64,000 bases of DNA from contig JAIXMQ010000043.1 of NCBI GenBank assembly GCA_025716855.1, positions 186,001-250,000 on the forward strand, written 5' to 3'. Made by a program: the position numbers and the translations under genes. Each line of letters starts with the position of its first letter. Within the stretch, counting starts at the first letter, position 1. This document shows positions 33,958 through 45,399 of the stretch, one piece after another. Source of the DNA: Pilaira anomala. Its lineage: Eukaryota > Mucoromycota > Mucoromycetes > Mucorales > Mucoraceae. The notes under the pieces are model-generated. The model saw only the letters and a program-made list of their open reading frames with translations. It ran no database searches and had not been told where the DNA came from.

Positions 33958-34383
33958 ATGATAAGAATGATGCGTACTAAAAACAGTTCTGTTTAGTTTA
34001 GGACGTTTATATAAATAAACATTATATGTAATAAATATGATTGACAATTCGCATTCTGACAACTTATTTTTATGTATAAACGTATTAGAAAAATACACTC
34101 TATATTAACTAATCTATAGCAACATGAGTGGTAGTGAAATACATGTGTTATATGTATGAAAGTTTTTCTTGAAAAGAGAATTTTATCAGTTTATTTTTAT
34201 CAATGAGCGTATTGTAAAACCTCTGGCAACATAAGTACCAAAATAAATAACTATGTAAAAGCGGATAGCTTAGTTAGTCTTTACAAAAAAAAAAGAAAAA
34301 AAAACCTGTTAGTAAAATAAGTATGTATAAAGTATGGAAATAAAAACAATAATAAAAATAAAAAGCATCACTTTCTCCCAACA
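33958..34383. other. Intergenic within the F-box cluster
   Basis: AT-rich spacer with no other gene or repeat recognised. Confidence 0.35.
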
Positions 34384-36186
34384 ATGGCAGTATTTCCTCA
34401 AGAAGTTTTAAACCTAATATTTTTCTATCTGTCTACAAGAGATTTATTACATTGTCAGCTCGTAAACAGTATATGGAATGAAGCTTCTGTTAGACTACTT
34501 TATTCAGATATCTGTTTGAATCTGGTTCAAACAGAATTGTACATTCGTACAATATCAAATTCTTCGAGACTATCAAGCTATCTCAAGTATATTGATTTCG
34601 GATGGCAACTCACCACGATAAGAAATAATGAAGTGTGGAAAAAAGACAGACTTTTGAGTATAATACTACAGCATTGCCCCAATATACTGAAATTACATGC
34701 TTACAATCCTAGTCCAGAGATCTGGACTCGTCTTATGTATGCCTCTAAGGAAGGTCAACTGACTCATCTACAGTGCTTGCCAATACATACTACAGCTAGA
34801 CAAATTGATTCTTATGCTTACGCCACTCTTTTTTTTAAAGATACGTTGACCACTTTGCTGCTATGTGATGACAAAACTAATGATATAACTACTAATTGGG
34901 CGAATTCTGTGGGATGCCAAACAGTTCTTTCTTATATAACTGAGTTTCGACATTTACAACATCTTAGTGTTGGGAGCCATACCAGTCAGCCACTTGACAG
35001 TTTTGATGCATTAATTGAAGACTGCCGACATCTAAAATCATTCTCAGTTCGTCTCTATCCCGTAACACAATCAGAAACCGAAGAAAAAACCAATAGAACT
35101 ATTTATCCACGCCATGGTGTTCATAAACTTACTTGCGATTGGGAGATAATAAAAGGTGACGACCAGCTAAAGTATATTATGCTCAAGTTTCCCAGCCTTC
35201 AAGATTTAAACATTTTGTTTGACCCTTTTATAACAGATGTCTCACTTCAGCGACGAGAACCTCGTGCAACTTCGTTTAAAATTATCACAGAGTTTTTGCA
35301 TTACGCATTCGATATTCCTAAACTTGTTTTTGAATTCTATTTAGATAAGGATGATTTAATACATGTTTGGACCCAGTTTATGAAAAAAAATGATAAACAC
35401 AGAAAGATGGGCATATCTTACATACCAAACTATCACGATCCGAGTAAAATAGTAATGCATGTTAAGGAAGGTATATCTAAAATAATGTTCCCATTAAAAG
35501 ACAATGATCTCTCTTTGCCTCATGTGGATTTTTTGGCGGCAAATGGTAACTTAATACAATCCTTAGCGATCGAAAGTATGTGGGAAGCACAGGCTGCGCT
35601 TAAACCAACGAGTACTATTTATGATCGACTCAAAAAAGAGGATTGGATTCATAGAATTCTCCAATTATGCCCATTTTTACAAGAGCTTACATTTAGTAAT
35701 CCCAACTCAATGCTTATATCAGAAAACGTATCGTTTCAGCACAGAGAAATAAAAAAGTTTGCATTCGATATTTTTAGACCTGAGATGTCTTTTGGATTTC
35801 TTAAATGCCTTTCCTTAAATTTGCCAAATCTTAAACAACTTCAATTTGGATTTCATGATTGGTTTGAACTTGATGATTTTTACTGTATCAAAATCGATAT
35901 GCCTTATACAAAGTTCGATTTGATAACATGTACAGAAATTTTACGGCAAGAAGATACAGAATATTACATCAGGTTAAAAACTTTGGTGGCTGAAAAGCTT
36001 TTTGTTGTGGACCAAGATCAACTCCTTCTTACAATATCTGCTGAGCAGGAGCCGATTGGCAAAAAAAAATCATCATCAAAACAGCTGTATTTCGATATAA
36101 CTTGTCAACAGCTGAATGAATTTAAGGTTACTTGGACAATTGATGGTTACGAAACAAGACATAAAACAAATAAGTGGTACTTTTAA
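34384..36186 (+). CDS. F-box protein, paralogue 2
   Basis: An intronless 600-residue frame. The F-box starts at residue 3: V-F-P-Q-E-V-L-N-L-I-F-F-Y-L-S with D-L-L-H-C-Q-L-V. Leucine-rich stretches follow, including F-R-H-L-Q-H-L-S-V, F-P-S-L-Q-D-L-N-I-L and C-P-F-L-Q-E-L-T-F. It shares its architecture and many short matches with the gene at 32218 (L-C-P-[FS]-L-Q-E-L near the C-terminus, L-P-N-[TL]-x-[LQ]), so the two are tandem duplicates. Known: SCF adaptors recruit proteins for ubiquitination. Nothing indicates the target. No membrane or nuclear-targeting signal is evident. Confidence 0.8.
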   Translation: MAVFPQEVLNLIFFYLSTRDLLHCQLVNSIWNEASVRLLYSDICLNLVQTELYIRTISNSSRLSSYLKYIDFGWQLTTIRNNEVWKKDRLLSIILQHCPNILKLHAYNPSPEIWTRLMYASKEGQLTHLQCLPIHTTARQIDSYAYATLFFKDTLTTLLLCDDKTNDITTNWANSVGCQTVLSYITEFRHLQHLSVGSHTSQPLDSFDALIEDCRHLKSFSVRLYPVTQSETEEKTNRTIYPRHGVHKLTCDWEIIKGDDQLKYIMLKFPSLQDLNILFDPFITDVSLQRREPRATSFKIITEFLHYAFDIPKLVFEFYLDKDDLIHVWTQFMKKNDKHRKMGISYIPNYHDPSKIVMHVKEGISKIMFPLKDNDLSLPHVDFLAANGNLIQSLAIESMWEAQAALKPTSTIYDRLKKEDWIHRILQLCPFLQELTFSNPNSMLISENVSFQHREIKKFAFDIFRPEMSFGFLKCLSLNLPNLKQLQFGFHDWFELDDFYCIKIDMPYTKFDLITCTEILRQEDTEYYIRLKTLVAEKLFVVDQDQLLLTISAEQEPIGKKKSSSKQLYFDITCQQLNEFKVTWTIDGYETRHKTNKWYF

Positions 36187-36267
36187 CCCTTTTTTTAAAA
36201 AAAAAATTAAATAAAAAATCTTTTCCAAATAATCAGATCAAGAAAATCATGCCTTCCAAATATGTTA

Positions 36268-36303
<36 letters not shown>

Positions 36304-36496
36304 TAGAGTAGTGTTGTAATGCAATTACTATGTGACACATGCAACGAAAATAGGTAGTGTGTCCAACATAGAATGTGACTTCTTCAATGTAGCGCCCCCT
36401 TTTTTTTCTTCACTTTGCACAAAGTAAAATACATGTTTTTAAAAAAGTGTAAGTGACTCTACAGAAGGAAAAAAAAAAAAAAAAAGGGAGAGGGCT
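36187..36496. other. Intergenic with T and A runs
   Basis: A run of about 31 T lies at 36272-36302 and an A run at 36470-36485, immediately before the next F-box gene. No gene recognised. Confidence 0.4.
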
Positions 36497-37765
36497 ATGG
36501 AAAATCAAATATCGGCACAGTTATCGAATGAAATCTTGGAGCTCATATTTTCTCCTCTGGAACAAAGAGATCTATCACAATGTCAGCTCACTTGTAAGAA
36601 ATGGTATCAGGTTGCAGTCATTTTATTATACTCCCATGTCAGAATGCCTCTAGGCTTTAGTTACTCTAGATATTGTAACACGATACGAGAGATTCCATTG
36701 TTTGCAGAGCGTCTTAAATATTTCGACCTCGTATATGATGATATCACAAAATATCAGGTTACAGAACCATTTGAGGCTACTGTATTGGATGTATTATTAA
36801 AGAACTGTCCTAATATCGTAGAATTAAATTATCCCTGTCCATCCGTCGATTTTTGGTATCGGCTTGTGGAAGCCGCGAGTCAGCATAAGTTACAACGTTT
36901 GCGATCCTTACCACGACCTGGGCATAAGACCCTTATATGGTACAACTGTGCTGCTATGATATTTAGTAAAAGTTTGACCCTATTGTCATTGGATGAAGAA
37001 ATAGAAGAGGACGAGAGCAGCAGCGTAAACGGCAGCAGTAACTGTTTAGCATCATATCAATCATTATGTAATAATATCCATGTATTTTCAAATTTGGAGC
37101 ATCTCTCTATTGGATATTGTAGTGATAAATTAATAAGTCAGTGGAACATCGTGATTGATTCTGTCCCCTATTTAAAATCCCTTACGTTTATCTCATCAAA
37201 TATAGTTCAAAAGAAAGTGGTAACCCAATTCAACGGCCCAATTCCACGAATTAGCAACAACCAAACTCTCAAATGCCATTGGAATATAGTAAAATGCGAT
37301 GACCAATTAAAGTATATCATGTATAAATTTCCTAATCTCAAGTATTTGGAAATTTTATATGAAACATATTTTAATGATGATGGCTATCTACGATCAGGTA
37401 CACTTTCGTTAAACACTTTAGTTACTTTCTTAAGATATACTTTAGCTATACCAAAACGAAGAATAAGTTTTGGTATACCAAAAGTATATTCTTTGAATAT
37501 AGTCACAGAGTGTACGAAAATGTTACATGGTCGTAGGAGTTTCATTGTCAAATACGTGGACCATTTGATTTTCCCGGAATTAGTGACATTGCAACTTAAA
37601 AATGATTCATTGGAAGTTGTTTATGTACTTGATGAAATTGATAATGTCTTACCTCATACGTTATGGTTGTCAAAGCTCGGTAGCTATATTAAATCAGTCA
37701 CTATAAATAATGAGCTATTAGATATTTCTATTTTTAATATCAGTGGTAATGTCTCAAAGTTATAA
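36497..37765 (+). CDS. F-box protein, paralogue 3, C-terminally shortened
   Basis: A 422-residue intronless frame. The F-box lies near residues 8-45: L-S-N-E-I-L-E-L-I-F-S-P-L with D-L-S-Q-C-Q-L-T-C-K-K-W-Y. It parallels the two upstream genes (C-P-N-I-V-E-L, F-S-N-L-E-H-L-S-I, K-F-P-N-L-K-Y-L-E-I) but stops about 160-180 residues short of them. It ends soon after the segment that matches the middle of paralogue 2 (L-P-H-x-x-[FW]-L). The missing part holds the last leucine-rich units. It could be a functional shorter form or an early truncated copy. Confidence 0.75.
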   Translation: MENQISAQLSNEILELIFSPLEQRDLSQCQLTCKKWYQVAVILLYSHVRMPLGFSYSRYCNTIREIPLFAERLKYFDLVYDDITKYQVTEPFEATVLDVLLKNCPNIVELNYPCPSVDFWYRLVEAASQHKLQRLRSLPRPGHKTLIWYNCAAMIFSKSLTLLSLDEEIEEDESSSVNGSSNCLASYQSLCNNIHVFSNLEHLSIGYCSDKLISQWNIVIDSVPYLKSLTFISSNIVQKKVVTQFNGPIPRISNNQTLKCHWNIVKCDDQLKYIMYKFPNLKYLEILYETYFNDDGYLRSGTLSLNTLVTFLRYTLAIPKRRISFGIPKVYSLNIVTECTKMLHGRRSFIVKYVDHLIFPELVTLQLKNDSLEVVYVLDEIDNVLPHTLWLSKLGSYIKSVTINNELLDISIFNISGNVSKL

Positions 37766-38259
37766 AAAAAAAAACTCTTTTATTTCATATTATTATAGTA
37801 TGAAGCAACAACAAAAAAAAACATGCTATATGAACAATTCTTTATGGTGACATATCAGATAAAAATTGTATACATTTAAGCAAAAAAAAAAAGTGCCTTT
37901 GATGACAATAAATATCAATCTAATTAATTACGAATTCAATTGGGTTTTTTTTTTGAAAGATATTACATGGTCCATGCTGACTAGTAGGGCGTAAAAAAAA
38001 TGTATGTAGACATTGACTACTAACATTTTAGTTGATATGATATTATTTAGTAGGACTGTTTAGCACACACACACACAAAAAAAAAAACGGGCATCATCAT
38101 GTAAGCCTATTTTGGGTTTCCAGAAAGCTTTTCGAGTTTATTTTTCTACATACGATATTGAAGTATATAGTAATAATAATAATAATAATAATAATCTTTT
38201 ATTTCAAATATATATATGTATAAACTATGCAATTAGATGCATGTGGTAGTCAACTATTT
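37766..38259. other. Intergenic with a (TAA)n microsatellite
   Basis: AT-rich spacer between the F-box cluster and the 3' end of the ABC transporter gene. A taataataa repeat lies at about 38170-38194. No gene seen. Confidence 0.45.
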
Positions 38260-40474
38260 TTAAAACTTGGACTTCTTTCTCTTATTCTTCTTCTTTTTGT
38301 TATTCTTTTTTGGTGTATTATTACTTGGGACAGAAGAGGACCGATCAGTTGAAGTATTCTTGTTGGTGGGTTTAGATGACTCTTCTTCTTGCACAGAAGA
38401 TGTGGAGTCGGTAGATTTCTCTCCTCTATTATGATCAGTTTGTACAGGTGAAGAGACCATTTCCTCCTCCACAGGTGAGGTGGTGAATTCTTCTATAGGT
38501 GAAGAAACAGTTTCTTCTTGGCTTGTTTTAATAGGAGATAGCACCATTTTTTCTTGTGTCTTCTCTACAGGAGATGACACAGTCTCTTCTTGTGCCTTCT
38601 CTACAGGAGATGACACAGTCTCTTCTTGTACCTTCTCTACAGGAGATAACACAGTCTCTTCTTCTTTCTTAGTTTCTGCTGCAAGAGTTGACATATGCTC
38701 TTCTTCTGGGGCAGTCGCCACAGGAGATACCATTGTATTATCTTCTTGCTTTGACTCAACAGGGGATGGCACATCATCTTTTTGTTCAGTCTCTATAGGT
38801 GATTCCTTGACAGGAGATACTTTTGTGTGACCTTGGTCTGTCTCTGCATTCGATGATACAATACCTCTTTGACGGATTTGTGGAGAAGGAGGAGAAGGAG
38901 GAGAAGGAGGAGAAGAAGCGACAGTATCCTTCACAGGAGATTCGGCAGTTTGTACGGGGGAAGTGACCTTGAGTGAATATACATGATTCACTTGAGTATC
39001 AATCGGTGTAGGTTTCTTTGTCTGCATCACTTCTTCCATCGTTGAGGTACTAGCACTTTCATCAAGCACGGTTTCACTAAGATCTTCACTATCATCTCTT
39101 AATTGCTTTTGCCACATTTCATAATATACACCTTTAATACGAATTTACCTTTTTAGTATTTATATAAATATTTTTTTTTTTTTTTTTTGGTTCACTTTTT
39201 ATTACCTTCATCGTTTAAGCTACCCTTTTTAATTAATTCATCATGACTACCGGATTCAACTACAGCACCATCTTTAATTCTATTCATGTATATGAATGAG
39301 TTTAATGCATCTAGTATATTTCCTGTTTTTTTAACTTACACTAAAATTAAATCTGCATTGACGATCGTTGATAAACGATGTGCGACAACGAGTGTGGTAC
39401 GACCCTTGGTCATATCAGCCAAAGCTTGTTGAATGTGTCTTTCAGTGGTTCTATAAAACAGTCAATTATGTATATTCTAACAATACACATTCTCTTATCA
39501 AACTTACGTATCTAAAGCACTCGTGGCTTCATCTAATAAAATAATAGGTGGGTTCTTGAGAATAGTTCTAGCAATAGCCACACGTTGCTATATAGAATTA
39601 TATTAGTAAGTTTAAGATGTTCAATTCATTAATTTTTTAAATATATATATTTACCTTTTCACCACCACTTAAACGAAGACCACGTTCTCCTACTTTAGTA
39701 TCATATCCATCAGGGAAGGATTCGATTTTATCGTGAATCATGGCAGCTTTAGCAGATCTATAAATTTCGCTAGAGTCAGCAGTGACATCACCGTATTGAA
39801 TGTTGTAATAAACAGAATCGTTGAATAAGACAGTATCTTGAGGTACAACACCAATGTTCTTTCTTAATGAAAGCTGAGTTACTTGACGAATATCTTGACC
39901 ATCAATGCAGACACGACCAGAGCTAGGATCATAGAAACGGAATAATAATCGTAAAATAGTCGATTTACTATTTTTTTAAAAAAAAAAAAGGGTATGTGTT
40001 AGTAACTGAATATGTGTGAATATAAAAAAGTAAACTTCTTTACCCTCCACCAGATGGACCAACTAAAGCAACCGTTGCACCTTTAGGAATTGTAAATGAA
40101 ATATTGTTTAAAGCAGTTTGACGACCATCGTATGAGAATGTAACATTATCTACATGTATTAAAAAGAGAAAAAAGAAAATAAGTTTTTTTTTTTTTTTTT
40201 TTTTTTTTCCTGGTACTCAAAGTAACCGATAAAAACTTACCAAATACGACATGTCCATCAGAAACCACCAATTGTTTAGCATCAGGAGCATCCTTTACAG
40301 TTTCAACTTCATCCAATAAAGCAAACATCTTTTCCATATCGATAAAATTCGATTGAATCATTCTGTAGTACGTACCAAACCAGTGTAACTAAGAAGACAA
40401 TAGAATTATTTAGAAATATGATATGTTAGATTACACAAGTACAAAAAAAAAAAGCTTAAATTGTTCATGTACGT

Positions 40475-40509
<35 letters not shown>

Positions 40510-42275
40510 ACAGGAGTATAAAGTTGCATCATGTACATATTAAACGATACGAAATCACCAGCAGTCAATTTCCCTTTTGAAACTTCGTAAGCAAACAACA
40601 AACAACCGGAGAGTAAACCAGCGGTGATGATTGCATTTTGAGCCAAATTTAATATATTTAAAGAAACCGAACTCTTCCAATCGGCTTCTTGGTACTCTAA
40701 AATGGCATCCTTATAACGATTGATTTCAAAGCTTTCGGCATTATAATACTTTACGGTTTCAAAGTTCAATAAAGAGTCTACAGCTTTTGTTCTAGCAGAA
40801 TTATCCAATTCGATCATGGCTCTTCTAAACTTGGTACGCCATTCAGTGACAGTAATGGTAATATACATATAAAGTACCATAGTCATAAATACGATGAAAC
40901 CAAAAGAAGGGGCATAGATATAAGTGGCGTACATGGAAATTAACGCAATATTAACCCATACAGGAAACATTTGAAATAAGATTTGGTTCAACAAACTCAC
41001 GACTGAGTTCGTACCACGATCCATAATTCTTAATACTTCACCCGTTTTACGATTAATATGAAATCCTAATGAAAGACTATGAAGATGACTAAATGTCTTT
41101 AAAGAGATTTCTCTTGTTGTATATTGTCCTATAGGAATCCAAAGCCAGTTTTGTAATGACTGCAGGAGTCCCGACTTTTTTTTTTTTTTAATATAGAGTA
41201 TACAAAAAAGGAAAGTCAGTAAAATGCTCACATAACAACTAAAATCCTATTTTACCCCTCCTTGAAGGAACTTGAGTCCAACATATAAAACAATAGGTAA
41301 CCAAGAAAATTCACCTTTTCGAAGATTATCTACAATAAAACCAATTTGTCGAGGAGCTAAAATATTAACCAAAAAGCCTACAGACATTAGACCGAAACAC
41401 AATAAAACATAAAGTTGTAATTTGAAGTTATGACGAGGCCAAATGTAAGGCAATAACTTTTTCATCTTTATAAAGAATCCATCGAATGCACTTGGTTCGA
41501 CTTTTTTGGTTGATGATGTACCATACTCTTGTTGTTGTTGTGTTTGAGTACTTAAAAGTGGTGTTCTTTCTTGTTGTTGTTCATCAAATGAAGGTGTAAT
41601 TAAGAAATGAATCATGGATAAAATCACAATTGAGATTTCAATGATATATCTGGTTATAAATATTGCTAATAAAAGGTTGTCATAAATAGTGAACGTAGCT
41701 TCTAAAAAAAAAGGGGGGTGGGGGGAACACATATTATTATTTTTTTTTTTTTTAGTCTCATATTCACGTAAACAAAAATTGAACTCCTTTAAATTAAAAA
41801 AAAACTTACCAGGTTCAGGTTTAGTTCTACTTGTTATCCATAACCAACCAATGACAGTATCATTGATTGTTGCCAAAATCCAAAATAAATACTGAATCCA
41901 ATACCATTGAGAATATTTTCGAGATTCATCAGCTAATGTGCCTAAACTGAATATCCAAGATAACCAAGAGATAGAAATATAATAAGCCAAAACGGTCGAA
42001 GTCCAATATTCATCCACAATAGCTCGACTGATGATAACCACTGCATCCGCAATAAACGTAATCGTTACAATGAACGATAGAGATACAATTAACTTTGAAA
42101 ATGCTGAAAGAGGTCGAATCACTAGGCTTGATTCTTGTGTACGATTATAAAGGTAACGAGGGAATCCCAATGCAATTATCGTACCTAATAACACTGTAGG
42201 TCCAATCACAAATGGTGTTGACCATATAAATTCTTCACCTGAATAATATGGTAGAAATGGATTATCCTTATTCAT
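38260..42275 (-). CDS. Half-type ABC transporter (HMT1/ABCB6-like) with a long repetitive tail
   Basis: Ten minus-strand exons join in phase: 42275-41810, 41701-41256, 41174-40512, 40388-40241, 40149-40044, 39967-39655, 39587-39508, 39450-39340, 39279-39206 and 39131-38260. They give about 1092 residues. An extra N-terminal membrane domain of several helices (residues 1 to about 260) precedes the six-helix exporter domain, the layout of HMT1/ABCB6 proteins. The nucleotide-binding domain has Walker A G-P-S-G-G-G-K-S-T, signature L-S-G-G-E-K-Q-R, Walker B I-I-L-L-D-E-A-T and the H-loop V-A-H-R. Known relatives move metal-thiol complexes or porphyrin-related cargo across vacuolar or mitochondrial membranes. 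Odd: after the domain end (V-Y-Y-E-M-W) comes a tail of about 285 residues with repeated S-P-V-E-K-x-Q-E-E-T-V-S units and a Lys-rich end. The tail is in the same exon as the domain end, so it is not an artefact of joining two genes. Confidence 0.9.
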
Positions 42276-42422
42276 TTAAAATTTATATATAAAAAAAAAA
42301 AAAAAAAATTTAAAAGTAAAAAGGAAAAGAAAAAGAAAAAAAAAAAAAAAAAAAAAAAGATCAGTTTAATAAGGGTATCATCTCCATTTGAAAAAAAAAA
42401 AAAAAAATACATTAGTCGGGGA

Positions 42423-43034
42423 TTACATCTTGAAAGGAAGTACAGGCCAAAGAATAACAGGTACATCATCATTGCTCGTACAAGAAGTTAAATAAGCCGT
42501 ATTCAATAATTCAGTTTTCATCTTGATCTTATTACACATTTCTTTAGGTTCTTTAGTTAATACAAGACTGGTAGCTGGTGCTTCTAATCCACCACTGACA
42601 TGAACTGTTGAATGATCATATTGCCAATCCTCCATTCCTTCTTGATCCTCAACTTCTTCTCTCTTCCTTTCTTCTTCTCTTTCCTTTCTATATGCTTCAG
42701 AAAATCGAAATATCTCAATGGCTTCCTTGGATAATTCTTCTTCCCCTTCATAGTTGTCATCATACTGGCCGTCATCATACTGGCCGTCATCATACTGGCT
42801 GTCATCATGATACTCTGTAGAATAAGGTTCCTGTGCATACTGTTGATCCATTGGATATTCATTTAAATCATACCTTGCCTGTTGGTCACCTGAATCATAG
42901 ACACTGGGTTGCTGTGAATAGAATTCATAAGGTTGCTGCTGCTGTTGTTGTTGTTGCAGCATGGCTTGCCAATGAGCTTTTTGCTCAGGTCCAAAATGCT
43001 TTGTATGAAAATCTCTAAATCCTAATCGATTCAT
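42423..43034 (-). CDS. Gemin8-like protein (SMN complex subunit)
   Basis: A single-exon frame of about 203 residues, starting at M-N-R-L-G-F. Known: Gemin8 is part of the SMN complex that assembles Sm cores on spliceosomal snRNAs. The call rests on two features. First, a charged helix E-E-E-L-S-K-E-A-I-E-I-F-R-F-S-E followed by Y-R-K-E-R-E-E-E-R. Second, the terminal W-P-V-L-P-F-K-M, close to the W-P-V-I-P-L-K-F end of animal Gemin8. An aromatic H-W-Q-A-M-L motif near residue 22 also fits. Between lie a glutamine run and a Gln/Asp/Tyr-rich stretch with three copies of D-D-G-Q-Y or a variant, from a 15-bp tandem repeat at about 42766-42806. An in-frame ATG 33 bp upstream (43067) would add a poly-Phe leader and is less likely. 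The gene is divergent from WDR83 with 98 bp between starts. Confidence 0.6.
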   Translation of the reverse strand: MNRLGFRDFHTKHFGPEQKAHWQAMLQQQQQQQQPYEFYSQQPSVYDSGDQQARYDLNEYPMDQQYAQEPYSTEYHDDSQYDDGQYDDGQYDDNYEGEEELSKEAIEIFRFSEAYRKEREEERKREEVEDQEGMEDWQYDHSTVHVSGGLEAPATSLVLTKEPKEMCNKIKMKTELLNTAYLTSCTSNDDVPVILWPVLPFKM

Positions 43035-43132
43035 AAAAAAAAATAAAAAAAAAAAGAATTGAAACAAAATCTCAGCCTTTTATTTTTTATTTATTTATTT
43101 TTTTTTTTTTTTTTTTTTTAAATCGACTTCAA

Positions 43133-44315
43133 ATGGCACAATACCCTACAAAAATTGAATCAACTTTAATAGGTCATAAAGGACCTATTAATGACGTGTG
43201 TTATAATAAATCTGGACAATACTGTTTATCAGCTGGACGCGATCGCTCAGTACGGTTATGGAATCCAACTACCGGCCTATTATTACAAACTTATAATGGT
43301 CACGGTAGAGACGTACTTGGTATAGCAGTGTAATAAATGCTGAATAAATGTAAAAAAAAAAAAAAAAAAAAAACTGACACTCTATATTTCTCATGTAGCT
43401 CTTCTGATAATGGAAAGATTGCAAGTGGAGGTGCAGATCGTACAGTTTTATTATGGGATGTAAGTTCGGGAGAGATTACACGAAGATATACAGCTCACTG
43501 GGAGGTAAAAAAAAAAAAAAAAAATTATATGTATATATCTACACAATTCTAAAACGTTCACGGGGGGTGGGCAAAATATAGAGAGTGAATTCAGTCGCGT
43601 TTAATGATGAATCCACTGTATTACTAAGTGGCTCGTTTGATGCAACAATTCGTTTATGGGATCTTCGGTCATCTAATTTCCAACCTATTCAAGTAATCGA
43701 GGATTGTAAAGATAGCGTGATGTCTGTTGATATTAAAGGTGTTGAGATTGTAGCAGGGTAAATATAGAATGTTATACATATTACTTTAGATGAAACTTAG
43801 TTTGATACTAAATAGTGTTTAAAAAAAAAAGGTGTGCTGATGGAAAGTTACGTACTTATGATTTAAGAATGGGCGAATTAAAAGAAGATTATATCGGACC
43901 TGCATTAACCTCAGCCAAAATATCCAAAGATGGACATTGTATTCTTGTGAGCAGTTTAGATAGTACAATGAGATTAATGGATAAGAGTAATGGTAGACTG
44001 TTAAATGAGTAAGTGTAATATATATATATATATTTTAAATTGTATTATATTAATTTATATGTGTGTGTATGGAAATACAGATTTAAGGGGCATAAACACA
44101 ATGAATATAAAATCGAGTCAGTTTTATCAAATACGGACGCTTTCGCGATTACTGGTTCTGAAGATGGTAAAATTTATATTTATGATGTGCTGGAAGGTAC
44201 GGCTGTTTCTGTACTTGATGCACATCAAGGTGTTGCAACAACATTAGACTATCATCCTGAAAATACAAATATGTTATCAGCTGGATCTGATGGTTTAATT
44301 CACATCTGGAGTTAA
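43133..44315 (+). CDS. WD40 protein WDR83/MORG1-like
   Basis: Five exons (43133-43329, 43399-43504, 43582-43757, 43832-44008, 44081-44315) give 296 residues, folding as about seven WD40 repeats. Units seen include V-R-L-W-N, T-V-L-L-W-D, I-R-L-W-D-L, I-Y-I-Y-D and the final I-H-I-W-S. Known: WDR83/MORG1 is a small WD40 scaffold found in spliceosomal C complexes and in MAPK modules. Distinguishing marks are G-H-K-H-N-E-Y-K near residue 223 and the order of repeats; a generic WD40 protein cannot be fully excluded. All junctions are in phase. Intron 2 contains a G-rich stretch (cggggggtgggc) just before its acceptor. Confidence 0.8.
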
Positions 44316-44617
44316 TAACAACTGTCAATCTTTTTTTCCTCTTTTTTTTTTTCTTGTTATTTACATATAAAACGCGTGGTCCACACGTGCTATATAATAA
44401 AAAAAAGAAAACGAGATTTTTTTTTTATTGTAAACAAAACAATAACAAAGTTTTCGATTTATTCGTTTTATAGAGAGACGAAACACATTAATATATAAAA
44501 AAAAAAATGTGGGCGTAAAAAATAAAAATAAAAATAAAAAAAAACTTATTTTTTCCTTTTTTTTCTCTCTTTTTTTCTTATATATATATATATCTTTTTT
44601 TCGAAAAAAAAGTCATT
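44316..44617. other. Short intergenic region, AT-rich
   Basis: Contains A/T homopolymers and a pyrimidine tract plus (TA)n directly before the CCCH gene start. No gene seen. Confidence 0.35.
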
Positions 44618-45399
44618 ATGTACAATAATTTATCTAATACCATTTGTTATAATCATAATACTTGGTTAATTCAACAACATGTATACGTACAAGTTCCACT
44701 AGCAACACCACCACCACCAGCGCACATCATTCATAATCATATCATTGAACCTCCAAACAAGTTGAAACATAAAGAAGTCGTTTTGTACAAGACTGAATCT
44801 TGTCGAAATTGGACTGAATTAGGACACTGCAGGTAAAAAAAAAAAAAATTACTTGTAGAATAATATGTGAATACATTATACTAATTTAGTAAAGTAGGTA
44901 CGGTAAAAAATGTAGATATGCACATGGGGTCAATGAGCTGCGCAATGTTCCTAGACATACTAGATACAAGACACAAATTTGTCGTGCGTATCATATGGAT
45001 GGATCATGCCCATATGGTATTCGATGTACATTTGTTCATGATGCTGATTTACCACCACAAGTAGAAAAGATGACAGGATCATCTGATAATAATAGTAGTC
45101 GACTTATTCAACTTGTCAATCATAAAAGAAGAAATAGTTTCATGTCATCACACGATGATGAAGCATCCATGAGCGGAAGTAGTAGTGGTGACGAAAGTTG
45201 TTCAGCGACAAGTACTACAAATGATTTTCAATACTCTTATTATCATCGACAAAACGCAAAAGAATTCTTTATGAAACAACAACAACAACAACAACAACAA
45301 CAGCCTATTGAAACGATGCACTACTATTATAATAATGCCTTTAAAAACAATAACAACAATAATAATAATAATAATAATAGAACCACCATGTGGATGTAA
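44618..45399 (+). CDS. Tandem CCCH zinc-finger protein (TTP/Cth2 type)
   Basis: Two exons (44618-44832 and 44898-45399) give 238 residues. Two fingers of the exact TTP pattern C-X8-C-X5-C-X3-H are visible: Cys62-Cys71-Cys77-His81 and Cys100-Cys109-Cys115-His119. An 18-residue linker separates them, and the lead-in motifs are L-Y-K-T-E-S and R-Y-K-T-Q-I. Known: this class binds AU-rich elements in mRNA 3' ends and triggers decay. In yeast, Cth1/Cth2 act in iron shortage. The intron splits finger 1 between its second and third cysteines. The C-terminal half is low complexity, with Ser-rich, Gln-run and Asn-run segments from CAA/AAT triplet repeats (45278-45380). The neighbourhood gives no further clue to targets. 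Confidence 0.9.

Noticed and set aside
38480..38830. 116-residue plus-strand frame opposite the ABC transporter tail
   Set aside because: Antisense reading of the S-P-V-E repeat. The minus-strand frame is supported by exon continuity with the transporter.
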